Assembly (NCBI GenBank): GCA_009741485.1
Contig: CM019236.1
Span: forward strand, 49,865,003-49,929,002
Source: Malurus cyaneus samueli
Taxonomy: Eukaryota > Chordata > Aves > Passeriformes > Maluridae
Direction: 5' to 3'
DNA: 64,000 nt
Shown here: positions 48,757 to 61,419 of the stretch, piece by piece
Position numbering within the stretch: position 1 is the first letter of the stretch
How the letters are laid out: every line of letters starts with the position of its first letter
Notes under the pieces: generated by a model
Seen by the model: the letters and a program-made list of their open reading frames with translations, nothing else
Database searches by the model: none
What the model was told of the DNA's origin: nothing
Position numbers and translations under genes: made by a program

Positions 48757-48946
48757 GGAAGAAGAAAAAGGAAGTGTGGAAGGAAGTGTAGGAGGAAGGG
48801 AGCAAGGAAGGGAGGAAGGGAGAAAGGAAGGGGGAGAGAGAAAGGGAGGAGGAAGGGAAGAGAGAGGAAAGGGAGAAAGGAGAAGGAAGAGGAAAGGAGA
48901 GAAGAAGAAAGAAGGAAGAAGAAAAAGGAGAAAGAAGGAGGAAGGA
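48757..48946. repeat. Polypurine tract (GGAA/GGGA/GAA-rich)
   Basis: 190 bases almost entirely of A and G, with irregular GGAA, GGGA and AGAAG units; pyrimidines occur only in the first 60 bases. Triplex-forming and slippage-prone. Open frames on both strands here are composition artefacts. Confidence 0.95.
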
Positions 48947-50022
48947 TTTGACATGGTAATTCAGAGGTAACTGGAAACAGTGTTTCTTTAAGCAACAAGT
49001 GCTGGAAAACAGTTTCCCGAAACTCCAGATGTTCAGTCCTTCCCTCACCAGCTTCAATGAAACATGAAGTGTAAACAGTACACTCTCTACAGAAATAAAA
49101 TAGATGAGGAATGTCCAAGTGTGTGGCTGAAGAGCTTTGTCAGGGTGTGAGAAGGATGGATGGGAACACCCTCCCCAAAGGTTCTGTTCCTTTCCCCTTT
49201 TCTCTCTCTCCATGTGCCAATTTGTATTTCATAATATGATCAGTTACAGAAGGTTGTGAACCAGCACGACATGACCTTACCTCATAGCCCTGTGACAAGA
49301 CTGAATGCAAAGGCTGTGTTCCTAATTCCCCTCGTACAGTATGGGTCATAACCTCTTATTGTTGTTTGGTTGTATTGGTGCCAGAACAGACATTTTTCTT
49401 GTCTGGATTCCAGTAATATATCTCACAGCTTGCTTTTTTTTTTTTTTTATTACTTGGCTAGTTTATTCTGAGCTTACATTTTCCCCAGTACTGCCTGTTG
49501 CTCACTGGCTACTAGACTGTTAAAATCTGCTGAACATTCCACTCATGATGATGTGGAGAAATAAGCTGTGGCTAGGGAATTACTGTGTGAATATTAGAGG
49601 GAAGAATTACACATGCTTTGTGCAAAGCACCATTGGCTCGCACAACTTTGCTATTTCTCCAGAAATTTCCCCTTCCTGTCCTTGCACAGTCCTGTTTAAA
49701 AAAAAAAAAAAAAAAAAAAAGACTGTTTTCCAGTTTCTTCCCTGGTGAGATCACACTGATCCTACGTGGAAAAGTGGGAATGTGGGAAAGCAATTCCGTG
49801 GGTAGACTGATCAGAGGAAAGGATCCCTTCTTTGTTGCTATGGTAGACTTACACGTATTCCAGCCCTTCTCATAGTCCAGGTTTTTTTCTGTAGAGAATT
49901 GAAGCAGAGTAAATGGTAGCATATTTTAAAATGTGATTACACATCTGTTAAATCAGTTTGTGTGATATTCAACACATGTCGCTAGGAAAAGATGTGGTGA
50001 AAGATTTTACTTTTTACTCTCC
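48947..50022. other. Unique sequence with homopolymer runs
   Basis: Contains poly-T at 49434-49448 and poly-A at 49698-49720. No gene seen. Confidence 0.5.
49698..49720. repeat. Poly-A tract
   Basis: Twenty-three A with no upstream AATAAA-type signal; simple repeat. Confidence 0.9.
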
Positions 50023-50041
50023 TATATATATATATATATAT
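50023..50041. repeat. (TA)n microsatellite
   Basis: About nine and a half uninterrupted TA units. Confidence 0.95.
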
Positions 50042-53000
50042 CTCCCTGGTTTTGGGCTATGCATTAGGACCACAAGGTGTTTGTGTATGAAGTCAAAGTC
50101 TTGAAGAAAATGAGGAAAGGATGGGCCCCTTTTAAAAACACTGTTATTTATTTTATCTTTTAGGGAAGTAAAGTTGTGTTTCAGAGTGTAAGAAAATTTT
50201 GCCATGACTAAGTTTGATCAAGCTGTATCAGATGCACATATCTCATTTCAAGTCCTCTGCAGATGTCAGCTGCACCCTAATTGTAGGTATGGCATGAAAT
50301 ACAGAAGATTGTCTGTTTCATGTCTCTTCAATGAGAGGGAAGTGAAGCCATGCCTCAAAATACAGTTAGATTTAATTTTGAAAAATGTCCTTTGCTTTTT
50401 GAATTAGCAGCTGAAGTTTCCAGTAGTTGTTGACAGACCAATTTCTTTCTATCTAATCTGCTCCCCAAAATATTTAAAATGTTTACCTGTGGACAAAACA
50501 TTGAACAATAAGATAAATTCAGTGTTGAGGTTGTTTTTTACAGTAATTGTGATTCCTTCAGCCAACTCCATCCTAGAGTCTTAAGTTGTTCCACATCAAG
50601 CTGGAAGTCCAGCAGAGCATGGATGCAGTGACAGCTGCATCAGCTCTCAGATATAAGAGAACAGAAAGTGGCTGATATGTGAAACCCTTGGAAGCTTCAA
50701 GGGAATAGGAACGGGAGTTGTCAATGCAGAGGGGAGAATTGTACTATGAGGCTTCCCAAATGTGTTTGGTGAAGGAAAAAGAGTTTGTGGGTAGAGTGAA
50801 ACCATTGCTTATGTCCCCTCAGAGCAGCATCATGTTTGCAGATAACACATGCACACAGCACCCCACCTGTGCACTTGAGTCTAAGAGTGCCAGATTCTCC
50901 AGGGAAAACATTAAAAATTCAGCCTATATAGTTACTTTATTGCAAATTGAATAGCTAATTGAACAGCCTTCCTGCATATTTTCTGTCTCAGTTTGAACAC
51001 AGAGACCTCCGTTGAGTAAACAGAATTTAAGATATTTTACCAGAGGCTTAAAATGACAATATTTATGGATTAGAAATATTTAAATTTATGTGATAGACAC
51101 AGTGTGGAAGATTATTGCCTTAGTATGAATTTCTGGTAAATCTGGAAAAAAAAAAAGAGGCCAAACAATCATGCCAAATTATTTTACAAATTATTTTTTA
51201 ATAATTAACATCAGGCAAGATCTGGAAGGCATTGTACAGACACAAGATTCCTCTCCAGGGAAGTTAAAAGTCTAGATAAACAAGTCATACAGTCACCTGT
51301 AGATGCCTAATGGGAAGGAATTTGTTTAAGAATAAAATAATCAATAGTAAAGCTCAGTGGAGAAAAACAAGTGTCCTAACTGTTGTAGATAAGGATAACA
51401 CTGACTCACCTGCTTCAAGGTCAAGGCTCCACAGTCTTGTCCTTGTCACATTATTGGAAAAGTCTAGAAAAAGGTGTAGATCATTTGGAAACCGTTTGAA
51501 GGAGACCGATGAGAACAAACTGGAAAATGTAGCTGATGGAAGAGAGCTACACAGACAGCAGATATTTGGTCTGCAATGTAGTCGAGGGGGAGGAAAGCAA
51601 TGCTCCAGTCTGTGAAAGCCAGCATAGGCAAGGGAGGGTCATTTGCAGTCCCTTCTACTACAGATGTTCAGAAAAAGTAAGAAAGAATAAGACTCAGGTC
51701 CAGCATTGAAACTTCAGTGCTTCATACCAAGTATTATTTTCCCTGTTGGATAATTCTATCCCTTGTGTGTAGGATGTCAGTGGCCACATTTCCTCCCATT
51801 TTCCTCTCAACACTTCCATGTTTTTAGTCCCTGCAAATACATTCTGTAACTTTCGCTCCTTTTCTTCTCATATGCATGTCTTCAAGTGTCACCAAAAGCT
51901 ATTCAGGAGTTCAGGCCTGCTGTTTCAATTGTCTGTGCCGGTGCCTCTTCATAGCTACCAGTCTACCTGGATTATGTCTTTTGGTCTCTGACCACCCTGT
52001 AATGCAGACAAGATTTCTGTCCTGCCTGAGGAAGAGGAGGAAGTGCAATGGTTTTTTCCAGGATGGAGAATCAGAGGAACTAGATCATCCTTCTAGTCAA
52101 TACTCCTTATTTCCTCATTTCTGTGGCTGTGTGACTGCTTTTAACTCCTGAAGTTGCACAGGACTGAAGTGACACAGCTTCATTTAAATTTCCATGCTGT
52201 CTTTCACCAAGGGGTCAGGGGTCTGAAAGAAATCAAAGGCAAATAGCAGGAACAATTTCAAAGCTTCACACACATTAGAGACAGCTGGTGAAGCAAGAGA
52301 GGCAAACAGGGGAAGACAATGTTTAATGAGGGTTTCTATCCCACTACTGAAAAATAAATACTGTTTGTTCCTCTGCTATGGAACACGCTCATTAAAACAG
52401 ATTAATTACTCCTTGTGGACAGATACTTTGCCTTGCTTCCCTCACTTCAGAGGAGTTGCAGTGATTTATGCTTGTAAGAGGTTTGCCCTGCAAATTATAA
52501 GAAAGATCGGGTAATACTATCTCATTGTACTCCTTGCATTCACAGAGCAGAAGATTGCAGCCAGATGTCCACACACAGGAGATATGATGATGAAAAAAGC
52601 ATTTTAATGTGTAGATGGACTGATTTCACCGCAAGAATTGCACTAAATAAGGGGAACGCTGCTGCAGGTGTTTAGAACAAAGAATAAATAAAAGTTTGCA
52701 CTCCGTGTTGTTTAGACTAAAGCTTGTGAAATATTATAGTGTTAGGGAGAGATTTGCCTCCTTTGATTCATTAATTTCCCTTTAAGGTGCTTCATTTCCC
52801 CTTCCAATCATCTATCAGTTATTTTTTTTTGCCACAACACCCCTTGAAATGTGGAAGTGCTTCACCTCCAGGTCTGGCTCTTGCCCTCTCTTCTACTCTG
52901 TCTATGACCTTAGGACTTCAACACTATTTTCTTTCCTGAGCCAGGAAAAAGGGGGCAGCTGGCTAGGACCTTGCACTCATCTCTGTTTGTCCACCTATAA

Positions 53001-53821
53001 TATGTTTGCTTTCCTTTTCCAGATGCAGTTTTATCTTTCTCCCTTCAGTCACTCATTATTTGGCACATATATTGCAGTCTCAGTTCTCCACTAATTTAGC
53101 ATGTGCACAACATTGTTTGCTTCAGAGGGGTTTGTGGTTTTAACAGCAGAGACAGCTTTATTCGATTCTGGTGCTAGCAGACACACATTCTACCCATGTG
53201 AGTGAGTGTGAGTTGTCACAGGTTGTGAAAATCTTGTAAAAATATGAGCAGTTTGCTGATGTCAAGTTAAAATTATTTAAAAAGAAAGAGGGAAAAAAAA
53301 CCCCAAAATAATCTGATTGAACATATCTGTCAGCATGTTTGCTGCAAGGGAGAAGGGAGGACTGAACAGCTGCAATCCCCTTCCTTTGCATGTAATAAGG
53401 CTGTGGCAGTGTAGTTATTTTATCACCTTTCTTATTGTATACTTTTCCTCTCATCTTCCTGATGTTGGATTTAGGTTCCTGACTGGAAAGACAATTAGGC
53501 CAGATGAAAACTAGGTGTGGTATATGGATAATGTCCAAGCTCCCTAAAATGAAAAGAAAAAAACATCCTGCAGTGTGTTGGGTTGATTTTCTCTATTTGG
53601 TACTCTAGCTCAGAGGTAGATAATTGAATAGAAGATGCCATTTATCAGTCTCCATCTGCAAATACAAAGATGTAGTTCTGCTAATTTAGAATAATTTCTT
53701 CATCAAAAGGAACATAGAATGGTAGCTTAAGATACCTGGAAATGTACTGCCATTTAGGTCTCCATCACATACTGTTGTTTTCAGACACAAGCACTTAACC
53801 TTCTCACAAAAGTCCATCCTG
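50042..53821. other. Unique AT-rich sequence
   Basis: No exon, RNA gene or interspersed repeat recognised. Confidence 0.5.
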
Positions 53822-53973
53822 CAAGTTGCAATGCACTCTGACCCTGGTCCAGTAAAGCACTTAAGCATATGCTTAACGCAGACAGATTGATCTAACCATG
53901 TTTTCTTGCATGCTTAATATGAAGCACATGCTTAATAGCTTTGCTGGAGCGGGTCAGGGTGCTTTGCAGCTTG
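53822..53973. repeat. Ancient palindromic element (imperfect inverted repeat, MITE-like)
   Basis: The left arm (53822-53874) and the reverse complement of the right arm (53922-53973) align with about 44 of 53 positions identical and one one-base gap, enclosing a 47-base loop. The outer arm ends are CAAGTTGCAA and TTTGCAGCTTG. The inner part of the left arm contains a perfect 16-base palindrome, TTAAGCATATGCTTAA (53861-53876). The arms' 'cactTAAGCA' and 'GCTTTGCTGGA' cores resemble an old palindromic repeat I associate with reptile and bird genomes, from memory and not verified. No coding capacity, so if transposon-derived it is non-autonomous. Confidence 0.75.
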
Positions 53974-54975
53974 TACAATGAGATCCATCACTCATATAAT
54001 CAAGTGCTTGAAAGCCTTTTTAAATTAGCAACTGATGATTTACTATAACAGCTAGTATCTATTGTTTCTCTTGAAACCAAAAAAAATCCATTTTTGAAGA
54101 GAGTTCTCTTTCTAAGGTCATTTCTTTTATCCCCAGCTTGTCAAAGTGTTTACTGCTAACCTCTGAAAAAGAGAGTTAGTCACTGACATAGCAGGGCCAT
54201 GAAACAGACCTCTGCATGGACAGAAAATAGGGTCACATTTACTGAGGGTTGTAGAGGCTGACATGTCTTTAATTTGCTTTTGGGATTGTCCCAGAAATGC
54301 TTTGTGGTTTATAATCCAATATTCAGATGGCATCCCCAGACATGTAAAATTCTTACTGTAAAGATAGCAAGGATCTGCAGGGTGCCTCACTGGGTGTAAC
54401 TGAGCTGTGTTCCCCAAGGTGCTACTCTCCTGACTTTGCCCACAGACAGGCACACGTGCATAAGTAGTCATCTCATTACATGAGGTTGTCTTTACTTAAC
54501 GAGGGAAAGGGGATGTGTGATTCTGGCTGGGCTGCTGCCACACATTTTGTGACAGATTCTGCTGCTACCACAGTTGCTCTGCTCCCATAGCAGATTCATT
54601 GGTAAATGAAGAAAGACATGAAGAAATTTCTGGCAAGTCTTAGGGTACAGTGGAAGTATTATTTAGTAATTATGAACTGAAACTCTGGCTTTAACCTTTT
54701 ACTAAATTATCCTTTTCCCATATAAGGTAGTTTACTTGAATCTGCATTTCACAATACAGATCAGACTTGGCCCTATTTTTTTCTGTGATTGGGCTGCATC
54801 TACTGTCACACCATACATTCTTACTGCTCAGATTATTCATTACTTGGAATTTTCCAGATCTTTTTCATGCTATGCACAAAATCTTTGTATGATCCACTGC
54901 AACTGGCATTGACTAGACTTCAATAAAAATTCTAGATGACCATGGCAGCTAGAATATATATGTATTCAACTGCTC
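53974..54975. other. Unique sequence
   Basis: No element recognised; a 114-codon ATG-initiated minus-strand frame (54471-54127) shows no family features. Confidence 0.5.
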
Positions 54976-55030
54976 ATTACCTATTTTTATATTTTATATC
55001 TAAATATTTATATATAGATATATAGGTAAT
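54976..55030. repeat. AT-rich inverted repeat, potential cruciform
   Basis: Perfect 9-base outer arms ATTACCTAT (54976-54984) and ATAGGTAAT (55022-55030) enclose nearly pure A/T sequence with further inner pairing (ATATCTA with TATAGATAT). Confidence 0.85.
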
Positions 55031-57576
55031 ATTATAGAAAACAATTAGAGAAATCATTCTGGTTCCTGGTAATCATCATTTACCTGGAAATCATTCTGGT
55101 AAGCCTGGAAGTGTAAAACTGCATTAAGCAAACTTTTACTCCTGCTATTAAAATGCTATTAAATGCTATTTAAAAATGAAATATGCATGCTTTTTCATTC
55201 TGAGTCTGTATCTGTCTCAGAACCCTCTGTTTCATCTTTCTGTTGGTTTTTCACCTCACTAGACATTGCTAGAAAGACTCTGCATCATCTCTGTGTGCTT
55301 TGTCTAAAATTTATAGTGAACATATGCAATGTTTCTTTAGATTTCCCCTTCATTCAAAAGTGCTCAAGCATCAGATTACAGGGATTACAGAATCCCAGTT
55401 GAAGACCAGTTATAGGCTTCCTGAGCAGGCCTGGAGATACACCCTGCATTTTAGACCTGTCAGTCAGACTTGTTGCATGAAACAGAAGAGAGAGTTTTGT
55501 CTCATCCCACTGCAGTGTTTGACTGAGCTTGCTCACCTTCCACAGAAGACTTTAGCCTTGGCTGAAGCTTTGGGAGAAAAGTGACCTGCTCTTGTGTGAC
55601 TAGATAACCTTACTCTCTGACAAGACTGTGTGTTGTGATGGAAGCTGGTTGATTTCAGCTTGTTGCTTCATGTTCTGTGACAGAAAAGGATCATGATCAG
55701 TTGATTTTTCACTCTCCAAGGAAATTGTTATATTGACCATGCTTCTAAACTGTGGGCAGAGTGTGATGAGGAAGCTGAAGAAGTAGCTTGTGCATCTGAG
55801 CAATCCCACAAGACCACATTCTAGCTGTACCATGGTGAATATGGGGTCTCTGGTGCCTCTTTCCCACTGCCTACCATTCTCTGACAGAAAAACTCCTAAG
55901 TAAACAGGTAAATAGTAAACAATGGGCCAATCCAGCTGTGCTGCCAAAGTTAGATATTGGGAAGATCCCTAGGCACCCCATCGGTCACCTTGTTGATGGT
56001 CAGTGTGCTGCAGATGCTCAGCTATGCTTGCACAGACTACGAATGATGTGTCTGGCCTGTGGATGTCAGAAAGCTCCTCTGAAATCCTACTGAAATTTTT
56101 TCACTTACCCTTCCAATACTACTCTAACTTATTTTTTTTAACTCAAAGGGGTTTAAATCTTGTGCTCAGCAAGAGAAAATAAAAGGGGAAGGTGTGGGCA
56201 GGAGTGGACCATGGCAGGGAAGGATAAGGCAAAAGAAGACAAGAGATACTTTATTTGGGGATGATTTGCAGGCCCTTGTTTGTGCTGAAGAATTCTGTAC
56301 CATATAGGACATCAGTGAGTGCCACCCCCTTCACACAGCCCCTCACATTTCAAGGCTCATGAATAGCTGCACTGCCAGCAAGGACCCTTCACTCAGTAGC
56401 AAACCCTCCCTGCTGCCAGCCTTCCTTCAGCTGAGCACATGTTCTTTGTTTGAAGTTCCCAGGAAGAGGTTTCAGCTTCCCTTACAGGAGACCGTTCATA
56501 CATGGTATCTGTTACCAGAAGTTGTTTTGCAGAAGGGTGACAGCGTTGAACCAAATATTTTTCTGCACTTTAGATCTTAGTGAAATTATCCAGTGCCTTG
56601 AGGTGATGTTGAATTTTTACATCCAAATGGGAAGTCATCACTAAATGTACATTATTGCTGGGAAGAATTTTGTGCTGTTTCTGGTTATCATATGCACTTT
56701 GTGCAAATGCTATTTATTATTAATGATCATATCCCTAACTATCTTTCTTTTCATTTGGTTGTTTTTTTTTATTGCATGGTTTTTCTGGTCTGTGATTCTC
56801 TTCTGTGATTCTCTCTTTAGGAATATGTTGTCCATGAAGTACTAGAGTGGCTAAAAGAAAAAAAACAAGAGGGATCTCCTGTGCTTGCTGTAACACATTA
56901 GTAGTGTTAATTAATCTGTTTTATGGAAAAGTAGCAGACTCCCAGTGTCTCCCAGGCCATTGTAGCTATACAGACATGAGGAGCAGACAGATGTGGCCAG
57001 CTGCATGTCCCATTTTTTTCTTATGGAATAGCATTGCATAACAAAGTCAGGTAATGTGGATTATCATTTGTATGTGGTTTCAGCTGTGTAAGTGAAAAAT
57101 ACACCTATGATTGTAGCTGGAATGAATAAGGATTTGACCTTTAGACTAGTGAATGGATATGAATGGATTTAGAGAAATCCTATGAAGCTGTTTCAGTGTC
57201 ATTTCAAAGTCAATGGGGCATAATATCTTCCAAAAATGTTTCCTTCTGAAACAAAAGGATCACAGTTTCCTTTCTGCCAAATTTTACTTTTCTGATTAAA
57301 AATATTACAAAGAATCAGTAAACACTAGAGCTGCACCAGGTACAAACACCAAGTGTGGGTTTTATTTCTGTGGCTTGTAAGGAAACTGGTGAAATGGATG
57401 TGATTTTCACTGCTTTAATGAAAAAAAAAAAGGATCTGTAGGAAAAAATGTCAAGTTCTCTTTATCTATAAGAACACTGATTCTTACTTGCATTACATTT
57501 ATCTTAAGCCACTGAACACATCTTAAATTTGGGGTTTTTACAAGTTTGTTTAACAGTATGATCACCACCAATTTAC
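55031..57576. other. Unique AT-rich sequence
   Basis: Begins with two copies of GAAATCATTCTGGT (near 55050 and 55086) and a short ATGCTATTAA duplication near 55150. Otherwise nothing recognised. Confidence 0.5.
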
Positions 57577-57794
57577 TCTTGGTCTAAGACCAAGAATCTT
57601 GGTCTACAACTTAAAGAAAGCTTCTGTTCTTCCACCAAAATTTCCTTTTCTACATTTTCATATTTTTCCTTCCCTAGATATCCCACTAGATACTTAATAC
57701 TGTTGAAGTGATTCACAAAATTTCTTATCTACAATAAGAAATCTATTTAAGTTATTGTATTATCCACAATATAATAACTCAATGAAGAGTTATT
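57577..57794. repeat. Cluster of short perfect hairpins
   Basis: Three perfect inverted repeats lie within 220 bases: TCTTGGTCT-A-AGACCAAGA (57577-57595, with a further direct copy of TCTTGGTCTA at 57597), ATTTCTTAT-loop5-ATAAGAAAT (57720-57742), and AATAACTC-loop6-GAGTTATT (57773-57794). Confidence 0.7.
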
Positions 57795-60700
57795 CATGTA
57801 TCTTGTGTGTATTAATACCACATTAATAATAATATTTCCATTTGTCATGTCATTCATCCATCGATCTTTATGTGAATTTCTTGTTGTTACAGTAACACTG
57901 CATTGATCATGTTGAGCTGAAATACAAATAATAAAACCTTTTCATTGGAAAATTATGGCTGTAATATTTTTAAATATCTGAAAGAGTACACTTTTGTACT
58001 CTGCTCCACTGTGGTCCTCCATGGCTGCCAGGGCATAGCTGTCTCACAATGGTTTTCACCACAAGCTGCACAGGACGTTCTGCACAGGCGCCAAGAATGC
58101 CAAATGCTTTTCCTTCTCCACTGACCTTGGTGTCTGCAGAGCTGTTCCTCTCACATGTTCTCGCTGTGCTCTGCTCTGGCTACAATTATTCCTGGGGAAT
58201 ATTTTTTTTTCTTCTTAAATATGTTGTCACAAAGATGCTCCTGTCACTGACAGACTTGGCCTGGGCTAGTGGCAAATTTCTGACCTGCTTTAACCCAGGA
58301 CATGGTAGCTGAGGAAAACAAAATTGAGGCATTTCCCGATACACTTACAAACAAACACAATTATCCAAGACAATTAATTTTCATTTTAACTTGGTGATTT
58401 TTTTGTCTGTGTTTTGGTTTTTTTTCTGTGGTCTTCTTTTCCTCAAGGAGAATACGCATCCCATGTTCCAGTACACTCTAGTTCCAAGTGTAACAGTGTA
58501 AGACCCTTTCTTAGACAGTTCCATGAGCACAGTGACCTTGGGGTTTTTTGTTTGTTTCCGGGGAGTTTAGAGCAGAGGGACAGAAAGGTCAAGGCTGAAC
58601 CAATCAGAGATGGCATAACACCTCTGTGATAACCTATTTAAGAAGAAAAAAGAAGTTATAATGCAGATATAATTGCACTCAAAGAAGAGCGACTGAGAAT
58701 GTGTGAAAGGAGCAGTGCAGTAATCAATGACAGTGAAGAAGGGGGGAGGAAGTCCTTCCCTTCCCTGTGCTGCCTTTCCATCCCCTTCCTTCATCTCTCC
58801 TCCTCCTTCCCCTCCCTGTTCCCTTCCCCCTTACAGTTTCCTTTTCCTTTGTCCCCAAAGATTGCACACAAGAAGAATTCTGCACCCAATCTGGCAAGGA
58901 GGACAGCCATGGGCAATTGTTCTTTGTCAGAGCCATTATTCTAGAACTCCTCCACACCAGGATTCAGAAGCTGTTTTTAAGTAGTGGATCAGGAATCTCA
59001 ATAAATGCTTCCAAGAGCTTCAAATTGGAGCAGACTTGAATGCCTGTGGCAGATGAGGTGAAGGAGAGGACACAGCTCCCCTTAGCCAGCACTTCAGGAT
59101 CCTGGGACTTCGTTGAGGAGAGTCATCAGAATTGGGAGTTCTTAGCTTACTTTCAAATTACCATAGTGATGTTTTCTTTAAAGTAATTTTGTGTGTGTAC
59201 GTAAAACAAAAGCTCTTCAGATCTGTTCTTTTTGAAACAAGCTGTGTACAGGAACGGAAACACCAACCACTAAAACAGAAAACAGTGCAGAACTTGTTCT
59301 GAACACATGTGTCATCACTTTTAGACAGTTAAGGATTTACAACTTCATGGGGCTTTTCAAGACAAGACACCCTTGCCACCCTTTCCAAACAGAATGTTGC
59401 TTCTCATTAGCTGAGGACAATAGGATCAAAGATTAAAAGCAAAGCCATTGCCCAGTGTAAGAATGAGTGATTGTATACTTCACATTGAAAGACTTTTTGA
59501 GGAGGCCTGTTTATTCACAGAAACGGTTTTGAAAAAGGTGGTTTTCATTGATGTTTTGATTCATTTTTTGCTGTAAATTGACAAAGTGGACAGAAAAGCA
59601 GAGCTGAACTGGCAGCTGTTGTCAGTCTTTGCTAAGGCTGATACCAACTCTGTTACCACTTTGAACCCAGAGCTGTATATGACAAAGCATGGCCTGTAGA
59701 TTTTCAGGACTACAAATCCAGCAGTTAAAAGGACTGTTTTGTTTTCTTTTTAATGCAGGGCACCCATGGCAGCACAGATTTTTAAAGAGAGTGAAAGTCT
59801 GGCTCTGAGGTGTTGATTTACCTCCATGTGATGGTCTGTGAGGCACAGCAGAGCATTGGTCACTCCACAAGCAGCTGCATTTGCCCTGGAATAGTTGGAT
59901 GTCTTTGAGAGAGCAATGGGAGCTTTTCTAACCATCCTCACATGTAAGTCAGACTCTCATGTTGGAAGTCATTAAAGATCTTTGGGCCACTTCACATTAT
60001 AGATTCTTAATTTTTCAGACATTAGAAGCTATCATCACATTGACAAGCAGTTTAACTTAAATCTGTGTGACTACACTAAAATTCTTTAGAATCTAATATC
60101 GAAGTAAGACTGAAAATCACTTGAGTAGAGATTTAGAGATGCTGTTTTAGAGAATAATTTAGGTTCCTAAGTCTCTGTTCTACTGTGACGCATCATTTAA
60201 TTCAGCTGTAATATGATAAATTCACATGACTAAAAATTTGTTTTAAGATTTGTATCTGGCTTTATGGTATAATAATAAATAAAATAAAAATTGAGACTGA
60301 GATTGTTGTTTTTTTCAATGGTTTATTTTCTTCTGTATTAAAGAAATTATCTCAATGTTTTACTTTTTTATTTTGGGAAAATATTTTTCTTGAGAATACT
60401 TGTAAATTCTATCTTCAGCATAAGACAGCAGAGTTTTTTTTAATTTTTATTTTTATTCTTCTTTTTTTTAAATTTGGTATACTTCAGCTTAACTTTGATC
60501 AGTGAGATGGAAGTAGATCTGGCAAATAAAATTCTACTCGCATCAGTCTAAGAAAATAACTCTTGATTCAGTGAAACAATATTATCAAAAATATTTAGAA
60601 CTTTAAAATCACTAGTAAATTAGTATTTTTCTCCATGTTCTATTTCAGTACTGATTCACAGAGATGGCTGTACCAAGTAAAAGCCCCCATCAAAAAGCCA

Positions 60701-61419
60701 GGCATCTAAGAACAACTGAATTCAGGTTTCCCTTTTACTATTTTCATCTGAAAATTGAACTGACAATTAAAAATCATTCCCTGAAATAAATGGTGGACTT
60801 GGACCAATATTCTTTCCCTTCTGCTGATTTCCAGATGAGTTCTTACCATGTTATTAGATGTTGCTTGTTGTTTCTTTCTTCAAAAAAACATTCAGAAACT
60901 TGACATTATTTTCTTGCATATGGTTTCATAGAACCATCTCCAAATGAGTATCACTGACTTAAAACTCCCAATTCTGCAAATGGCAGTGGCTGTTTTGCAG
61001 CCACTGTCCCATGCACTCACACAAAATCACTTCCAAGAACTTCTAAATCATGTTGACATTTTTAAATATTTGAACATATAAGAAGAAAGCAATAGGCCAC
61101 CCACATAAGGGAAAAAGCAAAGAGGGTGGAGGAGGAAGGGAGCAGGCAAATATGAGAAATAAAGGCACTAAAAATAAGATTGGAAGAATACTGAGGCAGA
61201 AGTTTGAAAAGTTAATGCCCTGCACTGTCACCTCCCTTCCTCTGCTGAGAGTTCCTGCATTGAGTGTCCACTCAGCAAAAAATAATCTATATCTTAATGA
61301 ATTCAATACAAAATCTGGTGTCCTCTTTTTAAAAGCTCATAAGAATGAGCTTTTTTTTTTTACTTTGCCTGATTTTGTTCTGTTGAGGCTCAGGGTGTGA
61401 CTTGAATTTCCTTCCGCTG
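57795..61419. other. Unique AT-rich sequence
   Basis: No exon or interspersed repeat recognised. A C/T-rich patch lies at 58772-58858. Confidence 0.5.
58772..58858. repeat. C/T-rich low-complexity patch
   Basis: Plus strand mostly C and T with TCC/CCTT units, interrupted near its end. Too irregular for a microsatellite. Confidence 0.6.

Noticed and set aside
48702..49213. Minus-strand 138- and 158-codon frames rich in Ser, Phe, Leu and Pro
   Set aside because: They read across the polypurine tract; composition explains them.
49698..49720. Poly-A run as a possible processed-pseudogene tail
   Set aside because: No polyadenylation signal, coding similarity or target-site duplication nearby. 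The same holds for the runs at 22056, 32125 and 63236.
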